From: Methylobacterium dankookense
GTDB lineage: Bacteria; Pseudomonadota; Alphaproteobacteria; Rhizobiales; Beijerinckiaceae
Reading direction: 5' to 3'
DNA: 43,404 nucleotides
Assembly (NCBI RefSeq): GCF_902141855.1
Contig: NZ_CABFVH010000046.1
Coordinates: 1-43,404 of the forward strand
The notes beneath the pieces are model-generated. The model had not been told where the DNA came from, did not search any database, and worked only from the letters and a program-made list of their open reading frames with translations. This document shows, in pieces, positions 6,748 through 14,424 of the stretch. The stretch's first letter is position 1. Every line of letters begins with the position of its first letter. The position numbers and the translations under genes were made by a program.

Positions 6748-7057
6748 GGACTGCCTGCGCGACGTTCACAATCGTGACCCGTTCTGCGGCCTTGGCATGA
6801 TCCCAGATTGTCCAAATGCTATTTGGCTCGCTGGGGTCTCTCATCAACAAATCTGCTACTTCGCAGTTGTAAACCTCGGCTAGAACTTCAAGAGTATCTT
6901 GCGTGTAGGGGATTTTGCCAGACTCGATCTTGCTCAGATTTTCGCGGGACATCTCGGCGCGCTCGGCCGCTTGTTCCTGGCTGTAGCTTCTGAACAAGCG
7001 CCATTCGCGGAGGTAATGTTTCCTGCGCTCGCGGGAGGGCTTGGCGGTTCGGGGCAT
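6626..7057 (-). CDS. Phage repressor, HTH_XRE (CI-like) protein
   Basis: 143 aa from MPRTAKPSRERRKHY (an upstream ATG at 7120 would add 21 residues but would lie inside the operator region). Residues ~15-70 are a classical XRE helix-turn-helix: EWRLFRSYSQEQAAERAEMS, RENLSKIESGKIPYT, then LEVLAEVYNCEVADLLMRDP. No S24 peptidase/autocleavage domain follows, so induction would not be by RecA-driven self-cleavage. The gene is divergent from the Cro-like gene and flanked by matching operators at 6244-6300 and 7107-7143, the layout of a lambda-type switch. The C-terminal 45 residues are low-complexity and overlap the convergent gene at 6433. Confidence 0.88.
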   Translation of the reverse strand: MPRTAKPSRERRKHYLREWRLFRSYSQEQAAERAEMSRENLSKIESGKIPYTQDTLEVLAEVYNCEVADLLMRDPSEPNSIWTIWDHAKAAERVTIVNVAQAVLNSHTEDGPHAAAEEADSSPPQSPVQAPRRRVSRRRAAGG

Positions 7058-7106
7058 GCTCAAGTGTCTCAGAGCGGCCCGGAATAGCCATGGCATGGCA
7101 CGACCA

Positions 7107-7127
7107 AACGTGCTTGACATGCAACGT
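7107..7127. promoter_or_regulatory. Degenerate repressor/Cro operator OR2
   Basis: The left half AACGTGCT is perfect; the rest (TGACA-TGCAACGT) diverges from the expected AGCACGTT and runs into the next site 16 bp on. It covers the TTGACA element, so it may be a lower-affinity site that tunes the switch. Confidence 0.5.
7114..7119 (+). promoter_or_regulatory. Candidate rightward early promoter PR (-35 TTGACA)
   Basis: A perfect TTGACA lies between and inside the operator half-sites, 32 bases before the ATG of the Cro-like gene. A clear -10 box is not visible; a spacing of 16-17 puts it inside the perfect operator at 7123-7143. Binding there would exclude RNA polymerase. Confidence 0.55.
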
Positions 7128-7143
7128 GCTTCTAAAGCACGTT
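7123..7143. promoter_or_regulatory. Repressor operator OR1 (perfect dyad)
   Basis: AACGTGCT-TCTAA-AGCACGTT is a perfect 8-bp inverted repeat with a 5-base spacer, 8 bases before the Cro-like start. The same design recurs at 6244-6264 and 6280-6300, which defines the operator family of this prophage. Confidence 0.88.
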
Positions 7144-7150
7144 ACCACCC

Positions 7151-7387
7151 ATGCGACTTTCCGACTGGCTCAAGCAGAATGGGAAAACGGTGGCGTGGCT
7201 CGCCGAGCAGGTGGGCCGTGACCGTTCATTCCTGACCCGCGTCAAGAACGGCGAGGCCAAGCCGTCTGTCGACGTTGCCGCGGCGATTCAGCGTGTGACC
7301 GGCGGCGCGGTGACCGCCGTCGACTACGTGACCGATGCGGAAGAGGCCGCGCCCGAGTGTCCCCTGGCCGAGATGGGGGCGCAGTAA
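7151..7387 (+). CDS. Cro/YdaS-like HTH protein
   Basis: 78 aa. Residues 2-55 are a compact helix-turn-helix: LSDWLKQNGKTVAWLAEQVG, then RDRSFLTRVKNGEAKPSVD and AAAIQRVTGGAVTAVDYV, very like Cro/YdaS antirepressors. It is the first gene of the rightward early operon, 7 bases after a perfect operator, and divergent from the repressor. Its expected role is to shut off repressor synthesis when lytic growth starts. The C-terminal 20 residues are an acidic tail. Confidence 0.88.
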   Translation: MRLSDWLKQNGKTVAWLAEQVGRDRSFLTRVKNGEAKPSVDVAAAIQRVTGGAVTAVDYVTDAEEAAPECPLAEMGAQ

Positions 7388-7389
7388 TG

Positions 7390-7629
7390 TCAGTGCGGCG
7401 CTCGACCCTTCTCGCGGGCCTTGCCCTGCTCATAGGTGCGGCGGCGCTCCGCCAACTCCTCCGCCAGCCGATCGGCGTTCGCGGCGTCGAGCTCCAAGCA
7501 GGCGATGGGCGCATGGCCCTTGCCGAGGAGCACGATCCGGCAGCGGCCATCCGGACCAAGCTGAAGCTGGAAGCCGTTCGTGGCCTCAACCTCCGACACT
7601 TCGGGGATGAGTGGATCGTCGCCCTGCAT
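7390..7629 (-). CDS. Hypothetical small protein, antisense to early operon (79 aa)
   Basis: Starts MQGDDPLIPEVSEVEATNGF after a strong ribosome site (GAGGAGG, 5 bases before ATG) on the minus strand. The product looks genuine: a small beta sheet (FQLQLGPDGRCRIVLLGKGH) followed by a charged helix (LDAANADRLAEELAERRRTY). It points against the surrounding rightward genes. The opposite strand holds a competing frame (7387-7728) with a TAATG junction and an ATGCGTGA overlap to the next gene; I prefer the minus-strand gene because of its ribosome site and its protein-like composition. No function recognised. Confidence 0.6.
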   Translation of the reverse strand: MQGDDPLIPEVSEVEATNGFQLQLGPDGRCRIVLLGKGHAPIACLELDAANADRLAEELAERRRTYEQGKAREKGRAPH

Positions 7630-7720
7630 TGTCCCTCCTCGGCGCATCGGGTGCTGTTCCTCGAAATCGGTAAACCGCGCTGGCATGTGCCGCTGGTCAC
7701 AGAGACGACGGGCGTGCGCG

Positions 7721-8404
7721 ATGCGTGAGCGGCTTGCCCGGTTCTCCCGTCCCACGCTGCCCGCGCTCGGCGGCGCCGTCGAGGGGGCGCGTGCCCGCCT
7801 CGGCGCTGGCGCGCAGGCCGTGTCCGGCCTGGGGGCTTCGATCTCGGCACGGGCCGCCGATGCGTTCCAGCGCATCGAACGGCCCGCCCTCGATCTGTCG
7901 TGGTTGTCCGATCTTTCCTCCGTTCGCTGGCCCTTCGGATCCAACCCCGAAGCGGCTGTGCCTCACCTAGCATTCGTTGCGTCTTCCGCTGCGCCGGCCG
8001 TGTCCGCGACCGCTGCAACCCCGTCAGAATGGGGGAGCACGGTGGGAAAATCTGGTCTGAGCTGGGATCTGTTCTTCTCGAACACGGACCATGATTGGTC
8101 CGACGAGATCGATATGGGCGGCCTCGTGCGCTTTCTGCGCGCGCGCTACCCCGACAAGACGGCGCCTAACGTGGCCGCGGACACGCGGCTGCCGATCGAC
8201 ACGGTGAAAAAGTGGCTCGCCCTCGTCGCGGCGCCGAACGGCAAGGCCGTGCTCGTCCTGGCCTGCGTCTACGGCCCGGAGGTTCTGGTGGCGCTGCTGC
8301 GCACCCCGCCGGGCTGGCTCGTCGAGACGGCACGAGCGGCGGAACAGGCGCGGCTCGAAGCCGAGCTGGCGGCGCTCCAGGCGAAGCTCGCGAGGTCGGC
8401 ATGA
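7721..8404 (+). CDS. Hypothetical early protein (227 aa)
   Basis: MRERLARFSRPTLPALGGAV begins an Ala/Gly-rich N-terminal half (to ~residue 105). The second half is more conserved in look: SGLSWDLFFSNTDHDWSDEI, GGLVRFLRARYPDKTAPNVA, then LPIDTVKKWLALVAAPNGKA and a helical tail. The segment around TRLPIDTVKKWL resembles a helix-turn-helix, so a DNA-binding role is possible. The ribosome site for the chosen start is weak; a start further in cannot be excluded. The stop overlaps the next ATG (ATGA at 8401). Confidence 0.68.
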   Translation: MRERLARFSRPTLPALGGAVEGARARLGAGAQAVSGLGASISARAADAFQRIERPALDLSWLSDLSSVRWPFGSNPEAAVPHLAFVASSAAPAVSATAATPSEWGSTVGKSGLSWDLFFSNTDHDWSDEIDMGGLVRFLRARYPDKTAPNVAADTRLPIDTVKKWLALVAAPNGKAVLVLACVYGPEVLVALLRTPPGWLVETARAAEQARLEAELAALQAKLARSA

Positions 8405-8559
8405 GCGGCGCGGCGCGCATTCTCTGGGCGGCGGCCGGTTCGAGCGCCCGCTGGCTGGCCGACTGGTATCTCTGGGGCACCGCGTCCCTGCTCGACTTTG
8501 CGCAGTATTGCGAGGAGCGGGCGCAGGGCGGCGAAAGCGATGATGAGGCGCGATCATGA
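8401..8559 (+). CDS. Hypothetical small protein (52 aa)
   Basis: Coupled to both neighbours by ATGA overlaps (8401-8404 and 8556-8559). Product MSGAARILWAAAGSSARWLA continues DWYLWGTASLLDFAQYCEER and an acidic end. It has an amphipathic, tryptophan-bearing helix that is not hydrophobic enough for a clear membrane segment. No family recognised. Confidence 0.62.
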   Translation: MSGAARILWAAAGSSARWLADWYLWGTASLLDFAQYCEERAQGGESDDEARS

Positions 8560-8759
8560 ACGACGCGCTGCTTAACGACCTCAAGGCCGTGTTCCGGAAG
8601 CATATGCTCCCCGACATGGATCAAGATGCGATCGATGATCTGCATCTTCAGGGCCTCGAATGGCTGGTGATCAGCATGCTGGTCTTCGGCACATCGAACC
8701 GCAGCATCAAGGATGCGATCAACCGAGCCCGCGAAGCTTTCCGCCGGATGCGGAACTGA
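8556..8759 (+). CDS. Hypothetical small helical protein (67 aa)
   Basis: MNDALLNDLKAVFRKHMLPD followed by MDQDAIDDLHLQGLEWLVIS and a basic end (SIKDAINRAREAFRRMRN). Fully helical with alternating acidic and hydrophobic positions. Starts on an ATGA overlap. No known family; its place directly before the primase gene suggests an early/replication-related accessory. Confidence 0.65.
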   Translation: MNDALLNDLKAVFRKHMLPDMDQDAIDDLHLQGLEWLVISMLVFGTSNRSIKDAINRAREAFRRMRN

Positions 8760-8803
8760 GGCGCCAGCCTCTCACCTGTCTTGTCCACCGATCGAGGCCC
8801 TTC

Positions 8804-10096
8804 GTGCCCGCGTCGTCGTCCTTTGCCGATTGGGTTGCCGAAGCCCGCGCCGTGCCGATCGAGGCGGCGCTGGAGCGGGCCCGCGTGCGCCTGCGCAAGC
8901 AGGGGCCCGAGCTGGTCGGCCCGTGCCCGGTCTGCGGCGGCCATCGCCGGTTCAACGTGAACCGAAGCAAGGGGATCTTTCTGTGCCGGGGCTCGGGCGA
9001 GGCCGGCGATGTCATCGCGCTGACCCGGTATCTGGAAGCCTGCGACTTCAAGGTGGCCTGCGAGATCCTGACCGGGCGCCCGCCGCCCGGCCGGAACTCC
9101 TCGGAGACACCGGAAGAACGGACAGCCCGTCAGGCCATCGTGGCGAAGCGCGAGGCCCAGCGCGCGAAATACGACGAGGCGAAGGCGCGCGAGAGCGAGC
9201 GATTCCGCGAGCGCGAGCGGCGGTGGTGCTGGGATGCGTGGCAGGCGGCCGTTCCCGTCGTGGGGTCGCCGGCCGAGGCCTATCTGGCGCTGCGCGGCCT
9301 GATCGTTCCGGAGCGGGCGGCGCTGAAATGCGTGCTCGAGCATCCGTTCTTCGCAGACGGGAAGGCCGGCGCGGCCGTGGTGCACACCGGCCCGGCGATG
9401 GTGGCGGCGATCGTCGGCCCGGCCGGCAAGTTCGCAGGCCTGCATGCGACGTGGATCGACCTCGGCCGCTCGGGCGGCAAGGTGGAGATCGGCGACCCGG
9501 AGACGGGCGAGCTGCTGCCGGCGAAGAAGGTTCGCGGGTCGGCCGGCGGCGGCCACATCCCCCTCGTCCCGCATCCGGCCCCGAAAGACCTGGTTGTCGG
9601 GGAAGGGATCGAAACCGTGCTGACCGTCTGGCGGGCGCATGTCGCCTGCCGGTGGCCGTATCTGGCCGATGCCGCCTACTGGTCGGCCTACAGCCTTCAC
9701 AACATCGCCGGCCCGGCCACGAAGACGGTGGCGCATCCGACAGAGCGCCTGATCGACCGGGCGGGGCGCGAGCGTGCGCGCCGGGTCGGCGGCCCCGTGC
9801 CCGATCTCGCCCGGCCGGGCCTGATCATCCCGCCGAGCGTCGAGCGCGTGTGGCTCCTCGGGGACGGGGATAGCGACCGCACCATGACGGAGATGGCGCT
9901 GGAGCGCGCCGCCCGCCGCTTCCGGGCCGGGCGGCCCTGGCTCGACGTGCGCGTGGCCTGGGCGCCGGAGGGCCAGGATTTCAACGACGTGTTGCGGACG
10001 GCCGCGGCGGAAGCCGGGTCAACGATCGCGCAGTGCATCCCGCTGGAGGGAGGAGGACGGACTTATGAGCACGCGACCTATTCGCACGTTTCTTGA
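8804..10096 (+). CDS. Phage primase: CHC2-like zinc finger plus TOPRIM domain
   Basis: 430 aa from a GTG (VPASSSFADWVAEAR); the open frame begins earlier, but the upstream part overlaps the previous gene and is shadow. Residues 38-72 form the zinc-binding domain (GPCPVCGGHRRF, then FLCRGSGEAGDVI). A charged linker (to ~150) joins it to a TOPRIM domain with the glutamate motif LVVGEGIETVL and the acidic motif LLGDGDSDRT that hold catalytic metals. The product would lay down RNA primers for phage DNA replication together with the SF3 helicase at 12348. GAGG 8 bases before the GTG supports the start. The end overlaps the next gene by 32 bp. Confidence 0.88.
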   Translation: MPASSSFADWVAEARAVPIEAALERARVRLRKQGPELVGPCPVCGGHRRFNVNRSKGIFLCRGSGEAGDVIALTRYLEACDFKVACEILTGRPPPGRNSSETPEERTARQAIVAKREAQRAKYDEAKARESERFRERERRWCWDAWQAAVPVVGSPAEAYLALRGLIVPERAALKCVLEHPFFADGKAGAAVVHTGPAMVAAIVGPAGKFAGLHATWIDLGRSGGKVEIGDPETGELLPAKKVRGSAGGGHIPLVPHPAPKDLVVGEGIETVLTVWRAHVACRWPYLADAAYWSAYSLHNIAGPATKTVAHPTERLIDRAGRERARRVGGPVPDLARPGLIIPPSVERVWLLGDGDSDRTMTEMALERAARRFRAGRPWLDVRVAWAPEGQDFNDVLRTAAAEAGSTIAQCIPLEGGGRTYEHATYSHVS

Positions 10097-10418
10097 GCTG
10101 CTGCCGATCTTGAGCCGTGGTCGCTTCATCGAGAAGTGCAACGAGCACCTGACGCACGCCCTCGAACACTTGGAAGCGCTGCCCGACGAGAAGGGCGGCA
10201 CGGCGACGATCACCATGACGCTGACCGTCGCCTACCAAGACGGGCGGATCGAGGTGAAGCCCGCGATCAAGAGCAAGCTGCCCGAGGAGAAGGGCTTCGC
10301 CGGGACGCCGTTCTGGAGCGTCGATGGCGGCTTCTCCGTCCAGCACCCCAGTCAAGCCGACATGTTCGGCGGCCCCCGCGCGGCACCGGAGTCCGCGCGC
10401 GGTGCCGGCTCGGCCTGA
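10065..10418 (+). CDS. Hypothetical conserved phage protein (117 aa)
   Basis: Strong ribosome site (GGAGGGAGGAGG) before the ATG, inside the end of the primase gene. The first half is helical (FLELLPILSRGRFIEKCNEH), the second a beta-rich section (TATITMTLTVAYQDGRIEVK) and a loop ending in a Phe-rich segment. It lies between primase and the DUF2303 gene; in other phages similar small proteins accompany DUF2303, but the function is not known. Confidence 0.8.
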   Translation: MSTRPIRTFLELLPILSRGRFIEKCNEHLTHALEHLEALPDEKGGTATITMTLTVAYQDGRIEVKPAIKSKLPEEKGFAGTPFWSVDGGFSVQHPSQADMFGGPRAAPESARGAGSA

Positions 10419-10454
10419 TCACCACTCCGCAGCGTGCAGAACGGGAGATAGACC

Positions 10455-11420
10455 ATGGTAGCGACACCGAAGACGGGCAGCGGCGTGATCCCCGCGCCCA
10501 AGAACGGCATCACGGGCGAGGCCGACGCGATTGAGGCCATCGCTGCCCTGACCCGCGCCGGTCTGAAGGGCGAGATCATCCAGATCAGCACCAAGGGGCT
10601 CGGGCACGGGCTGCCGGAGACGGTGCCGGTGCTGATGAAGGCCGGCGACGATCGCCCGCTGGAGAGCATCAAGGCCACGCTCGAACAGTACCGGATCGGC
10701 CCGGAGCGGCGGCGCGGCACGGCCGAGGTCACGACGCTGAAGGCCTTCGTGGATCTGGTGGCCCGGCATAAGGACGAGGGCTCGGCGATCTTCGCGAAGA
10801 CGAGCTGGCCGAGCCCCGCCCTCACGGCCGTGATCGACTATCACGACGACAAGAACGCACCTCGGCACGGGGAGCACCGGATCCACTATGCCTTCCCGGT
10901 GACGCCCGAGTTCCAGGCCTGGATCAACGCCAACGGGAAGAAGCTCGAACAATCCGACTTCGCGCTCTTCTTGGAGGAGCACGCGGCCGAGCTGGCGGCG
11001 CCCTATGACGCCGAGGTCAACCAATTCGAGCCGCTGTTCAAGGCGAAGTTCGCGACGCCGAACGAGCTGATCGACCTCTCGCGTGGCCTGGAGATCCGCG
11101 TGGGCCAGAAGGTCGCGAACCACGTCCGGCATCAGTCCGGCGAGGGCGAGCTGGTGTTTGTGGAGGAGCACACAAACACGAAGGGCGACCCGATCACCGT
11201 GCCGGGCATCTTCATGATCGCCCTGCGGGCCTTCGTGGACGGCGAGCCGGTCCGCATCCCGGTTCGCCTGCGCTACCGCGTCCAGGGCGGATCCATCCTG
11301 TGGTTCTTCGCCCTCTACCGGTGGGAGGACGAGCTGCGCGAGCGCGTGAGCCAGGACCTCATGAAGGCCGGCACGGATACCGGCCTGCCGACTTTCGAGG
11401 GCGCGCCGGAAGGCCGCTGA
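10455..11420 (+). CDS. DUF2303 family protein
   Basis: 321 aa. The sequence matches the DUF2303 layout: N-terminal segment with 'LIQISTKGL', then PLESIKATLEQYRIGPERRR, an SPALTAVIDYHDD strand, a QSDFALFLEEHAAEL block and a C-terminal beta barrel (GIFMIALRAFVDGEPVRIPV, WFFALYRWEDELRER). Members are found in many proteobacterial phages, usually beside recombination or replication genes; no activity has been proven. A long perfect hairpin follows the stop codon. Confidence 0.88.
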   Translation: MVATPKTGSGVIPAPKNGITGEADAIEAIAALTRAGLKGEIIQISTKGLGHGLPETVPVLMKAGDDRPLESIKATLEQYRIGPERRRGTAEVTTLKAFVDLVARHKDEGSAIFAKTSWPSPALTAVIDYHDDKNAPRHGEHRIHYAFPVTPEFQAWINANGKKLEQSDFALFLEEHAAELAAPYDAEVNQFEPLFKAKFATPNELIDLSRGLEIRVGQKVANHVRHQSGEGELVFVEEHTNTKGDPITVPGIFMIALRAFVDGEPVRIPVRLRYRVQGGSILWFFALYRWEDELRERVSQDLMKAGTDTGLPTFEGAPEGR

Positions 11421-11427
11421 CCTGTCC

Positions 11428-11455
11428 TCGGCGGGCGGCCTCGGCGCGCCGCCCG
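11428..11455 (+). other. Perfect 10-bp GC hairpin after the DUF2303 gene
   Basis: GGCGGGCGGC - 8-base loop - GCCGCCCGCC, without a following T-run. It lies in the only sizeable gap of this operon and could stabilise the upstream message or slow polymerase. Confidence 0.6.
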
Positions 11456-11476
11456 CCCCTTCGCGGAAAGCTCCTC

Positions 11477-11674
11477 ATGACGACGCGGAAGACGACGTGG
11501 CGCTCTCGCCCGTCCGAGCTGTGGAACGGCGATTCGGTCGCCGGCCGGCGCGGTGCGGCGTCCCGCTGTGCGCAGCGCACGCCCGTGACGCTGCCGCCGA
11601 TCGGCGGCCGGGCGCAGGTGTTCGAGAACGGTCGGCTGGTGACGGCTGAGGATATGGGTGGGAAGCAGCCGTGA
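11477..11674 (+). CDS. Hypothetical small basic protein (65 aa)
   Basis: MTTRKTTWRSRPSELWNGDS, then a segment TPVTLPPIGGRAQVFENGRL. GGAAAG lies 6 bases before the ATG, and the stop overlaps the GTG of the methyltransferase gene. No family recognised; the coupling suggests co-expression with the methyltransferase. Confidence 0.6.
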   Translation: MTTRKTTWRSRPSELWNGDSVAGRRGAASRCAQRTPVTLPPIGGRAQVFENGRLVTAEDMGGKQP

Positions 11675-12342
11675 CCCGTGGCAGCACCGCCGTCATGGCG
11701 TCGCGGCGCGAGCCGCCGAACAGCCTGGATTTCTTCCCGACTCCGCCCTGGGCGACGCGGGCGTTGCTGCGCCATGTGCTGCCGATGGCGCTGGGCGGTT
11801 GGCATATCGCATCGGCCTGGGACCCGGCCTGTGGCGAGGGCCACATGGCGGAAGTGCTCGCCGAGGATATTGCCCTCGTGCGCGGCTCCGACGTGTTCGA
11901 TTACGGCCGGGGCTACGCGGTCGCGGATTTCCTCGACCCGGCCACGCGCATGACGCCGCCGGTCGACCTGATCGCGACCAATCCGCCGTTCAACGTGGCC
12001 GTCGAGTTCGCCGAGCGCGCCTTGGAACAGGCCGGCGCCGTCGCCCTGTTGCTGCGCACGGCCTGGATCGAGGGCGAGGAGCGCTATCAGCGCCTGTTCC
12101 GCGACCGGCCGGAGACCCTGTTCGCCCCCTTCGTCGAGCGTGTGCCGATGCTGCGCGGGCGGTGGGATCCGACCGCCTCCACGGCCACCGCCTATGCGTG
12201 GTTCGTGTGGGTCCGCGGTGCTGCGCCCCTTCCCGTCTTCCGGATCCCGCCCGGCTGCAGGCGCACCCTGACCAAGCCAACCGATGCCCCGCGCTTCGCG
12301 CAGGCGGCTGAGATCCCGCTGTTCGTACCTTCGGTGGAGTAA
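11671..12342 (+). CDS. DNA adenine-type methyltransferase
   Basis: 223 aa from a GTG overlapping the previous stop. The AdoMet-binding motif I is DPACGEGHM (residues 51-59); the catalytic motif IV is NPPF (residues 104-107), typical of N6-adenine or N4-cytosine amino-methyltransferases, preceded by VDLIAT. A LDFFPTPPWATRALL motif near the N-terminus is common to phage enzymes of this type. No restriction partner is present, so it probably protects phage DNA from host restriction or marks it for replication or packaging. The target site cannot be read from the sequence. Confidence 0.87.
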   Translation: MTRGSTAVMASRREPPNSLDFFPTPPWATRALLRHVLPMALGGWHIASAWDPACGEGHMAEVLAEDIALVRGSDVFDYGRGYAVADFLDPATRMTPPVDLIATNPPFNVAVEFAERALEQAGAVALLLRTAWIEGEERYQRLFRDRPETLFAPFVERVPMLRGRWDPTASTATAYAWFVWVRGAAPLPVFRIPPGCRRTLTKPTDAPRFAQAAEIPLFVPSVE

Positions 12343-12347
12343 GGACC

Positions 12348-14099
12348 ATGAGCGACGACAAGCTTGCGACCATCGCGCGTCTGGTCGACGAGGCGCAGCC
12401 GGCCGGGCACGATGGGGACGATTGGGACTATAGCGAAGAGGGTGGGGGCGATGGCCCTCCGGAACCGCCCGCGGGCGACGGTGGCGAGGGTGGCGACGGC
12501 GACAAGGCCAATCCCGACGTAGTCAAGTTCTGCGCCGGGCTGGACCATTCGGACACCGACAACGGCGTTCGCCTGCTGAAGCACTTCGGCAGCGACCTCG
12601 TCGTGATGGCGCAGGATGAGGTTTCCGCCGGGGCGTGGCTGTCGTGGACCGGCACGCATTGGGATCTCGCGAACGGCTTCGCCTTGGCGAAGGTGACGGC
12701 GCAGCGCCTCGGCAGCCGGATCATGATGGAGGCGGCCTATCTGGAGGCGACGCCGCAGGAAAAGCGGCAGATCGAGGCGGCAGAGGCCCTTGTCGGCCGC
12801 AAGCGCTCGGAGCTGAACGACGATCAGAAGTCTGTGTTAGGGGCCGGCGAGGCGGCCGAGGCGGCGCTGGCGAAGCGCCGGCAGCGGCGGCGGGCCTTCG
12901 CGATCACGTCCAAGAACAAGGCCCGCATGGATGCGGCGCTGGACTGTGCCGCGCCGCGTCTGCGCCGGTCTCCCGACCGCTTCAACGTCGACACGCACCG
13001 GATTGCCTGCCTGACGCACACGCTGGTGTTCTCGCGGAAGCCGGACCCGGAGTGCCCCGATCCCGACGCCGTGCGCTGGATCGCCGAGTGCGATGCCAAG
13101 GAAGGGCATAGGCGCGAGGACTGGATCACGGCCGTGGTCCCGCAACCCTACGACAAGACGGCGACGGCGCCGCGGTGGCGCAAGTTCCTCGCGGACATGC
13201 TGGTGGACGAAGCCAAGCGGCGCACGGTCCAGCAATTCACCGGCCTCGGCCTGCTCGGCATCCCGATCCAGCACCTCATGTTCCACTACGGGCTCGGGGC
13301 GAACGGCAAGAGCGTGTTCTTGGAGACCGTCTCTCGCGTGCTCGGCCCCAGCCTCGCGGTCGGCCTGCCGCGCGAATCCATTGTCGGCGGTACGGAGCGC
13401 GGCTCCGGCGGCGCCTCGCCGGACATCGCCCGGCTGTTCGGCAAGCGCTTCGTCCGCATCATCGAAGTGGCGGGCAACCAAGCCCTGCAGGAGGACATGA
13501 TCAAGCGCCTCACCGGCGGCGAGATGATCAGCGTCCGCGCGCTCTACAAGGGCTATTTCGAGTTCCAGAATTTCGCCAAGGCGCACATGAGCGGGAACGA
13601 CTTCCCGCGTGTGGACGGCCAGGACAACGGCATCTGGCGGCGCATCCTCGTCGTGCACTGGGATCAGACCATCCCGGAGGAGGAACGCGGCGACTTCGAG
13701 GAGGTGGTGAGCCGCTTCGTGCGCGAGGAGGGCGCCGGCATCCTCAACTGGATGATCGAGGGCGTGCTGGACTACCTCGTGAACGGGCTGGTGATCGCCG
13801 ACGCCGTCCGCAACGACACGAAGGAATACCGGGACGATATGGACCCGGTCGGCGAGTTCCTGCGCGCCTGCGTGAAAGACGATCCCACGCAACGGGTCCA
13901 GGCACACACGATGTTTCAGGCTTACGAGTCGTGGTCGATGGCCAATGCGAAGCGGGCCGTCAGTCAAACCCGGTTCGGCAAGCGCGTGAAAGCCAGCTTC
14001 GAGCGCAAGGAGATCGGTGGGCGCCTGTTCTACATGAACTGCGACTTGCACGACGTCCCGGCCCGGCCTGAGGCTCCGCAACCTCATGGGGGGCACTGA
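12348..14099 (+). CDS. SF3/D5-type replicative helicase (P4 primase C-terminal family)
   Basis: 583 aa. The N-terminus is an acidic Gly/Pro-rich stretch (residues 25-55). Residues ~60-280 are the D5_N-like region. The SF3 helicase core follows with Walker A GLGANGKS (~315-322), the Walker B-like strand FVRIIEVA, motif C around KAHMSGNDFP and the arginine finger block GIWRRILVVHW. A C-terminal winged-helix-like segment ends the protein. No archaeo-eukaryotic primase domain is fused; priming is presumably done by the TOPRIM primase at 8804. Together they make a plausible minimal replisome. Ribosome site GGAGTAAGGA precedes the ATG. Confidence 0.92.
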   Translation: MSDDKLATIARLVDEAQPAGHDGDDWDYSEEGGGDGPPEPPAGDGGEGGDGDKANPDVVKFCAGLDHSDTDNGVRLLKHFGSDLVVMAQDEVSAGAWLSWTGTHWDLANGFALAKVTAQRLGSRIMMEAAYLEATPQEKRQIEAAEALVGRKRSELNDDQKSVLGAGEAAEAALAKRRQRRRAFAITSKNKARMDAALDCAAPRLRRSPDRFNVDTHRIACLTHTLVFSRKPDPECPDPDAVRWIAECDAKEGHRREDWITAVVPQPYDKTATAPRWRKFLADMLVDEAKRRTVQQFTGLGLLGIPIQHLMFHYGLGANGKSVFLETVSRVLGPSLAVGLPRESIVGGTERGSGGASPDIARLFGKRFVRIIEVAGNQALQEDMIKRLTGGEMISVRALYKGYFEFQNFAKAHMSGNDFPRVDGQDNGIWRRILVVHWDQTIPEEERGDFEEVVSRFVREEGAGILNWMIEGVLDYLVNGLVIADAVRNDTKEYRDDMDPVGEFLRACVKDDPTQRVQAHTMFQAYESWSMANAKRAVSQTRFGKRVKASFERKEIGGRLFYMNCDLHDVPARPEAPQPHGGH

Positions 14100-14169
14100 C
14101 GGGCTTCATAGGCCTCGCCGTCATTGGGACGGCAGAGGGGCAATCCGCCATGCGAGAGGAGGGAGTGTG

Positions 14170-14424
14170 ATGGGGCAGCCAACCGGCCCGAGGCACTACA
14201 ACGGCTTCAAGGCGGCCGCCGAATGCTGGCGCACGATCAACGGCGTCCGTTGGCCGCAACGTCATTGCGATCCCACTGCCGAGATCGTCGCGGCCTATCG
14301 AGCGGCCGGCATTCGCTACCGCAAGGTGAAGCACAAGGACGGGGGAAGCGACCTGTTCGTGCACCCCGAGGATCACGGGAAGGCCGAGCAGATCGACCGT
14401 AAGGTCGGATACATGTTCGGCTGA
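14170..14424 (+). CDS. Hypothetical small protein (84 aa)
   Basis: Starts MGQPTGPRHYNGFKAAAECW after a strong AGGAGGGAG ribosome site. The rest is a compact mixed domain (ETAIV-like helix EIVAAYRAAGIRYRKVKHKD, then DLFVHPEDHGKAEQIDRK). It is the last gene of the early rightward operon. Basic and cysteine-bearing; DNA binding is possible, and an activator role at the motif cluster just downstream is conceivable but not shown. Confidence 0.72.
   Translation: MGQPTGPRHYNGFKAAAECWRTINGVRWPQRHCDPTAEIVAAYRAAGIRYRKVKHKDGGSDLFVHPEDHGKAEQIDRKVGYMFG

Noticed and set aside
7387..7728. Plus-strand gene with a membrane-like N-terminus
   Set aside because: Attractive TAATG junction, but after residue ~20 it reads like the complement of the better-formed minus-strand protein. 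Kept only as an alternative.
11671..12342. Restriction-modification system
   Set aside because: Only a methyltransferase is present; no restriction enzyme beside it. The HNH nuclease belongs to the packaging genes.
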